From Clostridia bacterium (GTDB lineage: Bacteria; Bacillota; Clostridia; Christensenellales; Aristaeellaceae): a stretch of 7,210 nucleotides of DNA. Of this stretch, positions 1-5,812 are shown piece by piece. Numbering within the stretch: position 1 is the first letter of the stretch; the number at the start of each line of letters is the position of its first letter. The notes under the pieces were generated by a model. It was given only the letters and a program-made list of their open reading frames with translations, did no database searches and had not been told where the DNA came from. Both the position numbers and the translations under genes were made by a program. The stretch covers positions 1 to 7,210 of the forward strand of contig CAAEEC010000137.1 of the NCBI GenBank assembly GCA_900754755.1. The letters are read 5' to 3'.

Positions 1-46
1 AATAGTCGCCTTGCTGCGCTACCGCTTGCAACGCTTCTTTGCTCAT
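1..46 (-). CDS. Possible 5' end of a divergent gene (partial, weak)
   Basis: Reading leftward from an ATG at 46-44, the - strand has 15 open codons, [15 protein letters not shown], before the window ends. The composition (K, E, Q, D and A residues) looks like a real protein N-terminus. A weak purine-rich stretch (GAAAG on the - strand) lies about 4 nt upstream of the ATG, closer than is ideal. If real, the gene is transcribed divergently from dnaK and the 47-163 gap is a shared upstream region. No family can be assigned from 15 residues. The alternative is chance openness in a GC-rich intergenic region. Confidence 0.22.
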   Translation of the reverse strand, partial: MSKEALQAVAQQGDY

Positions 47-55
47 TGGACTTTC

Positions 56-90
56 GCTTCGCCTGTTTCCGCCACTGGCGGCGGCGAAGC
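56..90. repeat. Compound GC-rich inverted repeat upstream of dnaK
   Basis: GCTTCGCC (56-63) is perfectly complementary to GGCGAAGC (83-90). Nested inside, CCGCC (69-73) pairs with GGCGG (77-81) around a 3-nt ACT loop, leaving a 5-nt bulge on the left and one base on the right. No T-run follows on the + strand, so it is not a standard terminator. It could be a leader hairpin, a processing site or one copy of a dispersed intergenic repeat; the window cannot decide. It is not a CIRCE element. Confidence 0.5.
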
Positions 91-163
91 TCTGTCCCTC
101 TCGCACTCTCCCTTGGGGTTTTTTGACAGCCTGAATACTATTTCAAAGTGGGGTATTTTGCGT

Positions 164-1918
164 ATGAGCAGTTGCATTGGCATTGATTTGGGCACAACGA
201 ATTCCTGCGTGGCCGTGGTGGAAAACGGCGAACCCGTCGTCATTTCCAGTTCCGACGGCGGACGCACCACGCCTTCCGTTGTGGCCTTCACCAAAGATGG
301 CGAGCGCATCGTAGGCCAGGCGGCCAAGCGGCAAGCCGCGGTGAATCCGCAGCGCACGGTCTATTCCATCAAGCGGGAAATGGGCGGCGACTATCGGGTA
401 AAGATCGATGGCAAGGCCTTCACGCCGCAGGAGATTTCCGCCATGATCCTGCAAAAGCTCAAAGCAGACGCCGAAGCCTACCTCGGCGCGCCGGTGACAG
501 ACGCGGTCATCACCGTGCCCGCCTATTTTACCGACGCGCAGCGCCAGGCCACCAAGGACGCGGGCAAAATCGCCGGGCTGAACGTGCGGCGCATCATCAA
601 TGAGCCGACCGCCGCCGCGCTGGCCTACGGCATCGATAAAGAGACCGCGCAAAAGATCATGGTCTTCGACCTGGGCGGCGGCACGTTCGACGTTTCCATC
701 CTGGACATCAATTCCGACGTGATCGAGGTGCTGGCCACCGCCGGCAACAATCGCCTGGGCGGCGACGATTTTGACCAGTGCGTGACGGACTATCTGGTGC
801 GCGAATTCAAAAAAGAGACAAAGATCGATTTGACGCGCGACGCCACGGCCATGCACCGCGTGCGCGAGGCGGCGGAAAAGGCGAAAATCGAACTTTCCAG
901 CCTGGCCACCACCACCATCAGCCTGCCGTTCCTCACGGCGGACCGCACCGGCCCCAAGCACATGGAAACCACGCTGACGCGCGCCAAATTCGATGAACTG
1001 ACGGAGCACCTGGTGAAGGCGACGATGGGCCCCGTGCAGCAGGCCATAGCGGACGCGGGCTTGCGCCCTGCCGACATCGCGAAGGTGCTGCTGGTGGGCG
1101 GTTCCACGCGCATTCCCGCCGTGCAGGCCGTGGTGAAATCCTACATGGGCAAGGAGCCCTTCAAGGGCATCAATCCCGACGAGTGCGTGGCCATGGGCGC
1201 GGCGGTGCAGGGCGCCGTGATGGCGGGCGACATCCGCAGCCTCGTGCTATTGGATGTGACGCCGCTTTCGCTGGGCATCGAAACCGTGGGCGACGTCTTC
1301 TCCCGCATCATCGAGCGCAACACCACCCTGCCCATCGAGCGCAGCCAAATCTTCACCACCGCCGCGAATTTCCAAACCTCGGTGGAAGTACACGTGCTGC
1401 AGGGCGAACGCTCCTTGGCCTCGGGCAACAAAACGTTGGGCAAATTCCGCCTGGACGGCATTCGCCGCGCGCCGCGCGGCGTGCCGCAGATTGAGGTGAC
1501 GTTCAGCATCGATAGCAACGGCATCGTCACCGTGCGCGCGCGTGACCTGGGCACCGGGCGCGAACAGCACATCACCATCACGAATTCCTCCAACATGTCG
1601 CAAGAGGAAATCGCGCGCGCCATGCGCGACGCGGAGGAGTACGCCGCGCAGGACGCGCTGCGGCGCGACGAGGCCGCCCTGCGCAACCGCGCCGAAGCGC
1701 TGATCTACCAGGCCGAGCGCGCGCAGAAAAAGTTGCAAAGCGAGGATCAAAAGCGCCTGAAAGAGCCCATCCAGCGCGTGCAAAAGGCGCTTGCCGGCCA
1801 GGATACCGCCGGGCTGAAAGCCGCCTGCGACGATTTGGAACAACTGCTCGAATCCATCGGCTATCACTCGGGCGATTCGAGCGACGGCAGTTACGACGCG
1901 GATTATACGGAGAACTGA
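164..1918 (+). CDS. dnaK: Hsp70 chaperone DnaK
   Basis: ATP-dependent cytoplasmic Hsp70 chaperone of 584 aa that binds exposed hydrophobic peptides in a cycle driven by J proteins. The nucleotide-binding domain (about 1-358) shows phosphate loop GIDLGTTNS (6-14), catalytic Lys70, switch Pro119, Glu147 in [17 protein letters not shown] (171-176) and [10 protein letters not shown] (311-320). The linker LVLLD (360-364) leads to the beta substrate-binding domain (about 365-475) and a helical lid (about 478-565). The tail is short and acidic, without the longer Gly/Glu/Asp-rich end usual in DnaK (about 610-640 aa). The proteobacterial N-terminal insert is absent, as in Gram-positives. The open frame extends upstream to about position 2, but ATG 164 is chosen because the protein aligns from Met-Ser and AAAGTGGGG (145-153) lies 10 nt before it. 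An arch residue equivalent to E. coli Met404 is Val375; Ala400 (equivalent to Ala429) is kept. It heads a three-gene operon with a DUF5685-like protein and a J protein, and may be a second, specialised DnaK. Confidence 0.96.
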   Translation: MSSCIGIDLGTTNSCVAVVENGEPVVISSSDGGRTTPSVVAFTKDGERIVGQAAKRQAAVNPQRTVYSIKREMGGDYRVKIDGKAFTPQEISAMILQKLKADAEAYLGAPVTDAVITVPAYFTDAQRQATKDAGKIAGLNVRRIINEPTAAALAYGIDKETAQKIMVFDLGGGTFDVSILDINSDVIEVLATAGNNRLGGDDFDQCVTDYLVREFKKETKIDLTRDATAMHRVREAAEKAKIELSSLATTTISLPFLTADRTGPKHMETTLTRAKFDELTEHLVKATMGPVQQAIADAGLRPADIAKVLLVGGSTRIPAVQAVVKSYMGKEPFKGINPDECVAMGAAVQGAVMAGDIRSLVLLDVTPLSLGIETVGDVFSRIIERNTTLPIERSQIFTTAANFQTSVEVHVLQGERSLASGNKTLGKFRLDGIRRAPRGVPQIEVTFSIDSNGIVTVRARDLGTGREQHITITNSSNMSQEEIARAMRDAEEYAAQDALRRDEAALRNRAEALIYQAERAQKKLQSEDQKRLKEPIQRVQKALAGQDTAGLKAACDDLEQLLESIGYHSGDSSDGSYDADYTEN

Positions 1919-1919
1919 T

Positions 1920-2750
1920 ATGTTTGGCTATGTGACCATCAATAAGGAAACGCTGTCCGCGGAGGAATACCAGCGTTTCCGCGCGCAGTATTGCGGGCTG
2001 TGCCACGTGCTTGCCCAGCGCTATGGCAAAGTGGGGCGCGCGGTGCTCAGCTACGATATGGCGTTTTTGAGCGCGCTGCTCGCTTCGCTCTACGAGCCAG
2101 AGGAGCGCGCGGGCGAGGAGCGCTGCGGCGCGCGGCCCGCTAAGCCCCACGCCTATGTGTTCAGCGAGGCCACGGAATACGCGGCGGATATGAACGTGGC
2201 GCTCGCTTACCATGTGTGCGCCGACCATGCCAAAGACGATAAAAGCGCTTCCGCGCGCGCCCAAATGAAGCTTCTCGCCAAGCCCTACGCGCGCGTGAAA
2301 GAGTTGCACCCGGAAACGTGCGCCGCCATCGAATCCCGCATCGCCGCCATCGCCGAAATCGAGCGCGACCCAGCGGCGGGACTCGACGCGCCCGCCAACG
2401 AAACCGGCCGGCTGCTGGGCGCGGTGTACGCCTGGAAAGACGACCTGTGGGCGCCTACGCTGGGCGATATGGGCGCGGCGCTGGGGCGCTTTATCTACGT
2501 GATGGACGCATACGACGATCTGGCGGAAGACGAAAAGCGCGGCCGCTTCAATCCCCTGCTCGAATTGCGCAAACGGGAGGATTTTGAAGAAATGTGCAAA
2601 AAAATCCTCGTGCTGCACATCGCGGAATGCGCGCGGGAATTCGAAAAGCTCCCCATTGTCAACGACGCCAACCTGCTCAAAAACGTACTTTACTCGGGCG
2701 TATGGACCAAGTACGCTTACCTGCAAAAGCGAAAGGAAGAAAAGCAATGA
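1920..2750 (+). CDS. DUF5685-like protein, chaperone-operon partner
   Basis: A 276-aa, mostly helical, apparently soluble protein without signal peptide. I recognise it from memory as DUF5685, a family of unknown function found in Firmicutes, often beside J-domain genes. Visible marks are the N-terminus [12 protein letters not shown], a CxxC at Cys25/Cys28 (QYCGLCHVL), YDMAFL (45-50), Cys69 and His77, [13 protein letters not shown] (86-98) followed by Asp102, Asp106 and Asp107, and an Asp-rich segment at 196-209 (D196, D199, D200, D204, then RGR at 207-209). That segment resembles the second Asp motif of squalene/phytoene synthases. It ends in a charged Lys/Glu tail. It starts 1 nt after the dnaK stop, with GGAG (1909-1912) 7 nt upstream, and overlaps the J gene by 4 nt, so translational coupling is likely. 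A role as Hsp70 client, adaptor or enzyme served by the chaperones is inference; no activity is established here. Confidence 0.82.
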   Translation: MFGYVTINKETLSAEEYQRFRAQYCGLCHVLAQRYGKVGRAVLSYDMAFLSALLASLYEPEERAGEERCGARPAKPHAYVFSEATEYAADMNVALAYHVCADHAKDDKSASARAQMKLLAKPYARVKELHPETCAAIESRIAAIAEIERDPAAGLDAPANETGRLLGAVYAWKDDLWAPTLGDMGAALGRFIYVMDAYDDLAEDEKRGRFNPLLELRKREDFEEMCKKILVLHIAECAREFEKLPIVNDANLLKNVLYSGVWTKYAYLQKRKEEKQ

Positions 2751-3418
2751 TGGATCCCTACCGCGTGCTCGGCGTATCTCCCAACGCCTCCGAGGAAGAA
2801 ATCAAAAAGGCCTATAAGCAGCTAGCGCGCAAATACCATCCGGATCTGAACAACGGTTCCAAGGAAGCCGAGGCCAAAATGAAGGAAATCAACGAGGCCT
2901 ATTCGCAGGTGATGAAACTGCGCCAAGGCGGGGGCAGCTCGTATGGCGGCGCTTCCTACGGCGGTTCCTCCTATGGCGGAAGCGGTTCTTCCTACGGCGG
3001 CTATGGCGGCTATCGCGGCCCCTACGGCGGCTATGGCGGTTCTAGCAGCGGCTCCTATGGCGGCGGCGCGCCCGATATGGAAACCGTGCGCAACTACATC
3101 CGCTTCGGCCAATATTATGAGGCGCTGAACCTGCTCACCCGCATGCCGGGGCGCGACGCCGAATGGTTCTTTTTGAGCGCGCAGGCCAACCTGGGCGTGG
3201 GCAACCGGGCGGCGGCGCTGGAATACGCGCAAACCGCCGTGCGCATGGATCCGGCCAACGGCCAGTACCGCGCGTTCCTGGAGCAGTTGGAGAGCAGCGG
3301 CGAACAATACCAATCCTATGGGCACGGCTTTGGCGGCATTCCGCAGGCGCTGTGCGCCAACCCATGCCTCACAATCTGCCTAGCCAACATGCTCTGCCGC
3401 TGCTGCTGCATGTGTTAA
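2747..3418 (+). CDS. Small J-domain co-chaperone with Gly/Tyr linker and cysteine-rich tail
   Basis: A 223-aa atypical (class C) J protein expected to stimulate Hsp70 ATPase, presumably the DnaK two genes upstream. The J domain spans about 3-58 ([22 protein letters not shown] at 31-33, INEAYSQV). A Gly/Ser/Tyr-rich linker (64-107) with repeated SYGG units follows. Then comes a TPR-like helical region (about 111-181) containing [11 protein letters not shown] and [15 protein letters not shown]. The end is moderately hydrophobic with eight cysteines in 21 residues (203, 207, 211, 217, 219, 220, 221, 223). It lacks the zinc-finger and beta-barrel domains of classical DnaJ. Start: two adjacent in-frame ATGs at 2747 and 2750; 2747 overlaps the previous stop as ATGA, and AAAGGAAG (2732-2739) is 7 nt upstream. 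An in-frame ATG at 2594 lies deep inside the previous gene and is rejected. The tail could bind metal, form disulfides, be acylated or associate with membrane; the sequence does not say which. Confidence 0.93.
   Translation: MMDPYRVLGVSPNASEEEIKKAYKQLARKYHPDLNNGSKEAEAKMKEINEAYSQVMKLRQGGGSSYGGASYGGSSYGGSGSSYGGYGGYRGPYGGYGGSSSGSYGGGAPDMETVRNYIRFGQYYEALNLLTRMPGRDAEWFFLSAQANLGVGNRAAALEYAQTAVRMDPANGQYRAFLEQLESSGEQYQSYGHGFGGIPQALCANPCLTICLANMLCRCCCMC
2936..3067 (+). repeat. Low-complexity Gly/Ser/Tyr coding repeat
   Basis: Tandem, imperfect TAYGGCGG-containing units encode SYGG and YGGYGG-like residues 64-107 of the J protein. They form a flexible, aromatic-studded linker between the J domain and the TPR-like part. 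Synonymous codons vary between units (TAT/TAC, GGC/GGT), so the protein pattern appears to be maintained rather than being a very recent DNA expansion. Length variation between strains would be expected. Confidence 0.8.
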
Positions 3419-3445
3419 CCGCGAACAACCCATCCCAAAATCTTT

Positions 3446-3475
3446 CCGCCAGGCGCGTTTTGCCTGGCGGATTTA
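3446..3475 (+). terminator. Rho-independent terminator of the chaperone operon
   Basis: A perfect 9-bp GC-rich stem, CCGCCAGGC (3446-3454) with GCCTGGCGG (3462-3470), closes a 7-nt loop (GCGTTTT). It is followed by ATTTATTGCATTTTG, a broken but T-rich tract. It lies 27 nt after the J-protein stop, in the expected place for the operon end. Confidence 0.85.
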
Positions 3476-3690
3476 TTGCATTTTGCTCCATTCATGCATA
3501 AATCTTTTCATTTCAAAATTTTCCCATATGCTCACATCACAATTTTATTCTCAATATTCCCTTTACTTTTATTGACTGAATTTCACATATATTCGCCATA
3601 TCTATGCCGCATTTTGCACATATGCTCAAATTTGCAATTATGTATAAATCACTAACCGAATTTCAGTTCTTGTATAAAAAATGTTTATTT
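3476..3690. other. AT-rich intergenic regulatory stretch with short direct repeats
   Basis: This stretch is strikingly AT-rich against the GC-rich genes on both sides. I see no convincing ORF or RNA gene in it. Two short motifs occur twice in the same orientation: CATATGCTCA (3525-3534 and 3619-3628, 94 bp apart) and ATGYATAAATC (3494-3504 and 3640-3650, 146 bp apart). The last part (about 3670-3690) is an A/T tract directly upstream of the -35 box and could act as an UP element. Binding sites for a regulator of the transporter operon are possible but unproven. Confidence 0.5.
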
Positions 3691-3694
3691 ATCA

Positions 3695-3724
3695 TTGACA
3701 ACTTATATGGTCTAATGGTATAAT
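3695..3724 (+). promoter_or_regulatory. Consensus sigma-A promoter for the ABC transporter operon
   Basis: A perfect -35 box TTGACA (3695-3700) and a perfect -10 box TATAAT (3719-3724) are separated by 18 bp. An extended -10 TG (3716-3717) precedes TATAAT, and A/T-rich DNA lies upstream. The transcription start is predicted near 3731, giving a leader of about 66 nt before the TTG start at 3797. A promoter this strong for sugar-uptake genes suggests it is held in check by a repressor. Confidence 0.9.
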
Positions 3725-3731
3725 ACGCCCA

Positions 3732-3753
3732 TGATAATTCATATACATTATCA
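3732..3753. promoter_or_regulatory. Operator-like inverted repeat over the transcription start
   Basis: TGATAAT (3732-3738) and ATTATCA (3747-3753) are exact inverted repeats with an 8-nt centre, starting at or just after the predicted transcription start. The position would let a dimeric repressor block initiation or early elongation. The arms are AT-rich and do not match a CcpA cre site, so a local sugar-responsive regulator encoded outside the window is the simplest guess. A chance palindrome in AT-rich DNA is the alternative. Confidence 0.5.
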
Positions 3754-3782
3754 AGTGTATTGACCAACCGGCAATTGGCCAG

Positions 3783-3788
3783 AAAGGG
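3783..3788 (+). promoter_or_regulatory. Ribosome binding site fixing a TTG start
   Basis: AAAGGG (3783-3788) is 8 nt before TTG at 3797. The upstream in-frame GTG at 3788 overlaps this Shine-Dalgarno and could not use it, so TTG 3797 is the preferred start of the first permease gene. Confidence 0.7.
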
Positions 3789-3796
3789 TGTGCGCA

Positions 3797-4795
3797 TTGA
3801 ACAGAATCTCTACGGCATCCATACCAAAAAAGGCGCGAAAAAGCAGGCGAAGGAACGAGGGGTCCTGCGGATCGTCCTTTGACAATTTGGAGCTGTTTTT
3901 GCTCCATCTCCCCACCACGATTTGGTACATCGTCTTCTGCTACGCGCCCATGTTTGGCGTGGTCATCGCCTTCAAGAACTACCGCGCGCGCCCTGGCCGG
4001 AGCTTTTTGTGGAGCCTGATCCACAATAGCGATTGGGTGGGCTTTGAGAATTTCCAGTTTCTGTTCAAATCCAGCTATTTCGAAACGATGCTGCGCAACA
4101 CGCTGGTATACAACACGATTTTCATCGTCCTGGGCGTGGTCATCCCCGTAGCGCTGGCCATCATGATCTCCCAACTGTATTCGAAAAAGCTGGCGAAAAC
4201 CTGCCAAACGATGATGTTCCTGCCCCATTTCCTCTCCTGGGTGGTCATCGGATACTTCGTATACGCCTTCCTCGCAACCGACGCGGGCCTCGTAAACAAC
4301 ACGGCAAAGCTTTTGAACATCGGCAATCCCAAGCACCAATGGTACCAAGATGTGGGATTTTGGACGTGGTTTTTGGTGTTCCTGAACGTTTGGAAAACCA
4401 TGGGCTACAACATGGTGGTGTACATGGCGACCATCAGCGGCATCGATAGCCAGATGTACGAAGCCGCCCTCATCGACGGCGCGAGCAAATGGCAGCAAAC
4501 GAAGTACATCACCATCCCCACGCTGCGCCCCATCATCTCCATCATGTTCATCATGGCGGTAGGCAACATCTTCCGCAGCGATTTCGGACTGTTCTACCAG
4601 GCCACACGCAATTCCGGCTCGCTGACCTCCATCACGCAGACCATCGACGTATACGTCTACAAAGCGCTGCTGGAGCGCCCGAACATCAATCTTTCCTCGG
4701 CGGCGGCGCTGCTGCAATCCGTGTGCGGCTGCCTCACCATCGTCGTCGCCAACATCGTGGTGAAAAAGATCGACCCCGAAGCCGGCCTGTTTTAA
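3797..4795 (+). CDS. Carbohydrate ABC transporter permease, LplB/YteP type
   Basis: Inner permease subunit (332 aa from a TTG start) of a CUT1-like sugar importer. It forms the channel together with the next gene's product. A basic N-terminus (KKARKSRRR, 11-19) precedes about six membrane segments: roughly 36-58, 104-125, 137-159, 187-210, 243-257 and 301-321. The EAA loop that contacts the ATPase is YEAALIDGASKWQQ (221-234, with E222, A223 and G228), followed by IP at 240-241. PMFGVVIAFKNY after the first segment and the GLF ending are typical of the LplB/YteP branch, which handles complex oligosaccharides in known Bacillus members. The substrate here is not readable. It is the first gene behind the strong promoter, and the next gene follows after 21 nt. 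Confidence 0.92.
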   Translation: MNRISTASIPKKARKSRRRNEGSCGSSFDNLELFLLHLPTTIWYIVFCYAPMFGVVIAFKNYRARPGRSFLWSLIHNSDWVGFENFQFLFKSSYFETMLRNTLVYNTIFIVLGVVIPVALAIMISQLYSKKLAKTCQTMMFLPHFLSWVVIGYFVYAFLATDAGLVNNTAKLLNIGNPKHQWYQDVGFWTWFLVFLNVWKTMGYNMVVYMATISGIDSQMYEAALIDGASKWQQTKYITIPTLRPIISIMFIMAVGNIFRSDFGLFYQATRNSGSLTSITQTIDVYVYKALLERPNINLSSAAALLQSVCGCLTIVVANIVVKKIDPEAGLF

Positions 4796-4816
4796 GACAG
4801 AAAGGAGAACTGCGCC

Positions 4817-5752
4817 ATGGCCATCCAGAAAAAAGCCAAGCGGCACGACAACGTCGTCCTGCACTATATGCGCGTACATCCCGTTACCAATGTGGTTTTC
4901 AGCCTGATTTTCATTTCCCTGGCGCTCCTATGCTTCCTGCCGGCATTGCTCGTTTGCATCGTGTCCTTCTCTTCGGAAGCGAGCGTGCTCACCAAGGGAT
5001 ACAGCTTTGTGCCCATGGAATGGAGCGTGGAAAGCTACGCCTATCTGGCCCGCACGCCGGAATACATCGGCCGCGCCTTCCTCAATTCCATCGGCATCAC
5101 CATCGTGGGCACCTGCTTTGGGCTGGTGTTATGCTCCACCATGGGATACGCGCTCTCTCGCCCCAACTACCGCCTGCGGGGGTTCTTCACCTGGTTCATC
5201 TTTCTGCCCATGCTGTTTTCAGGCGGCCTGGTCGCCAGCTACATGATCAACGCCCAGATCCTCAACCTGAAGAATACCTACTGGGCGCTGATCTTGCCCA
5301 TTTGCTGCTCCAGTTTCTATGTGATCATCATGCGCACTTTCTTCCAGACCACCGTGCCAGACGCCATCATCGAAAGCGCCAAAATCGACGGCGCGCGGCA
5401 GATCCGCATTTTTGTGCAGATCGTGCTGCCCATTTCCCTGCCAGCCATCGCGACCATCGGCCTTTTCTACACCTTCGCCTACTGGAACGATTGGCTGATG
5501 GCAAAATACTACCTCAACTCCAACATGCAGGATTTGTTCCCGCTGCAATACGTGCTGATCACGCTGGAAAACTCCATCGATTTCTTAAGCCGCAACAGCC
5601 AGTTCATGGCGCCGGGCACGGCCACCAACATTCCCTCGGAAACCGTGCGCATGGCCATGGTCATGGTGGCGGTGATCCCTATCGCCTGCTCCTACCCCTT
5701 TTTCCAAAAGTACTTCATCTCCGGCCTCACCATCGGCGCGGTGAAGGGCTAG
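4817..5752 (+). CDS. Carbohydrate ABC transporter permease, LplC/YtcP type
   Basis: Second permease subunit (311 aa) of the importer, paired with the upstream gene. Membrane segments lie at about 26-50, 89-112, 122-144, 154-172, 205-225 and 279-300. The ATPase-contact EAA loop is IIESAKIDGARQIRIF (184-199, with E186 and G192), followed by LP at 204-205. The C-terminal IPSETVRMAMVMVAVIP, then YPFFQKYFISGLTIGAVKG, is a close match to the family's usual ending, so the protein is complete. ATG 4817 has AAAGGAG (4801-4807) 9 nt upstream. It is co-transcribed with its neighbours. No ATPase gene is seen, and a shared MsmK-like ATPase is expected elsewhere. Confidence 0.94.
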   Translation: MAIQKKAKRHDNVVLHYMRVHPVTNVVFSLIFISLALLCFLPALLVCIVSFSSEASVLTKGYSFVPMEWSVESYAYLARTPEYIGRAFLNSIGITIVGTCFGLVLCSTMGYALSRPNYRLRGFFTWFIFLPMLFSGGLVASYMINAQILNLKNTYWALILPICCSSFYVIIMRTFFQTTVPDAIIESAKIDGARQIRIFVQIVLPISLPAIATIGLFYTFAYWNDWLMAKYYLNSNMQDLFPLQYVLITLENSIDFLSRNSQFMAPGTATNIPSETVRMAMVMVAVIPIACSYPFFQKYFISGLTIGAVKG

Positions 5753-5764
5753 CGCTCCCCCAAA

Positions 5765-5787
5765 TTATAACGGCTTTGCCGTTGTAA
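5765..5787 (+). promoter_or_regulatory. Intercistronic stem-loop before the binding-protein gene
   Basis: TTATAACGGC (5765-5774) pairs with GCCGTTGTAA (5778-5787) through 10 bp including one T-G wobble, around a 3-nt TTT loop. No T-run follows on the + strand, so it is unlikely to terminate transcription. It sits between permease and binding-protein genes, upstream of the ribosome site. It could protect or process the mRNA to allow more binding protein than permease, as stem-loops do in other sugar-transporter operons. Confidence 0.6.
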
Positions 5788-5794
5788 ATAGAAA

Positions 5795-5802
5795 AAAGGA
5801 GG
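5795..5802 (+). promoter_or_regulatory. Very strong ribosome binding site of the binding-protein gene
   Basis: A full-consensus AAAGGAGG lies 10 nt before ATG 5813. It is stronger than the sites of both permease genes, in keeping with the greater amount of binding protein that such importers need. Confidence 0.85.
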
Positions 5803-5812
5803 TTCCCCACTT

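Noticed and set aside
119..151. TTGACA at 123-128 as a dnaK promoter
   Set aside because: No -10-like hexamer lies 16-18 bp downstream (AAGTGG there). The alternative TTGGGG (113-118) with TACTAT (136-141) is too weak to call.
11..163. N-terminal extension of DnaK by 51 residues in the open upstream frame
   Set aside because: The extension has no Hsp70 similarity, crosses a GC-rich hairpin, and the family N-terminus fits Met at 164.
100..163. CIRCE/HrcA operator before dnaK
   Set aside because: GCACTC occurs once at 103-108, but the matching GAGTGC arm is absent.
143..1009. Long - strand open frame antisense to dnaK
   Set aside because: It is composition-driven, Gly/Arg/His-rich and opposite a highly conserved Hsp70 gene.
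1578..2747. 389-codon - strand open frame across the dnaK end and DUF5685 gene
   Set aside because: It lies opposite two well-supported genes, spans their junction and has an Arg/Ala-rich translation typical of a shadow frame.
3756..3781. Leader hairpin or riboswitch in the permease 5' region
   Set aside because: Only short 3-4 bp pairings (such as CCAA with TTGG) are visible and the leader is only about 66 nt.
3788..3796. GTG 3788 as start of the first permease
   Set aside because: It overlaps the Shine-Dalgarno AAAGGG, leaving no spacing.
4489..5787. 432-codon + strand open frame overlapping both permease genes
   Set aside because: The translation is His/Arg/Pro-rich without family features and is out of frame with clear permeases.
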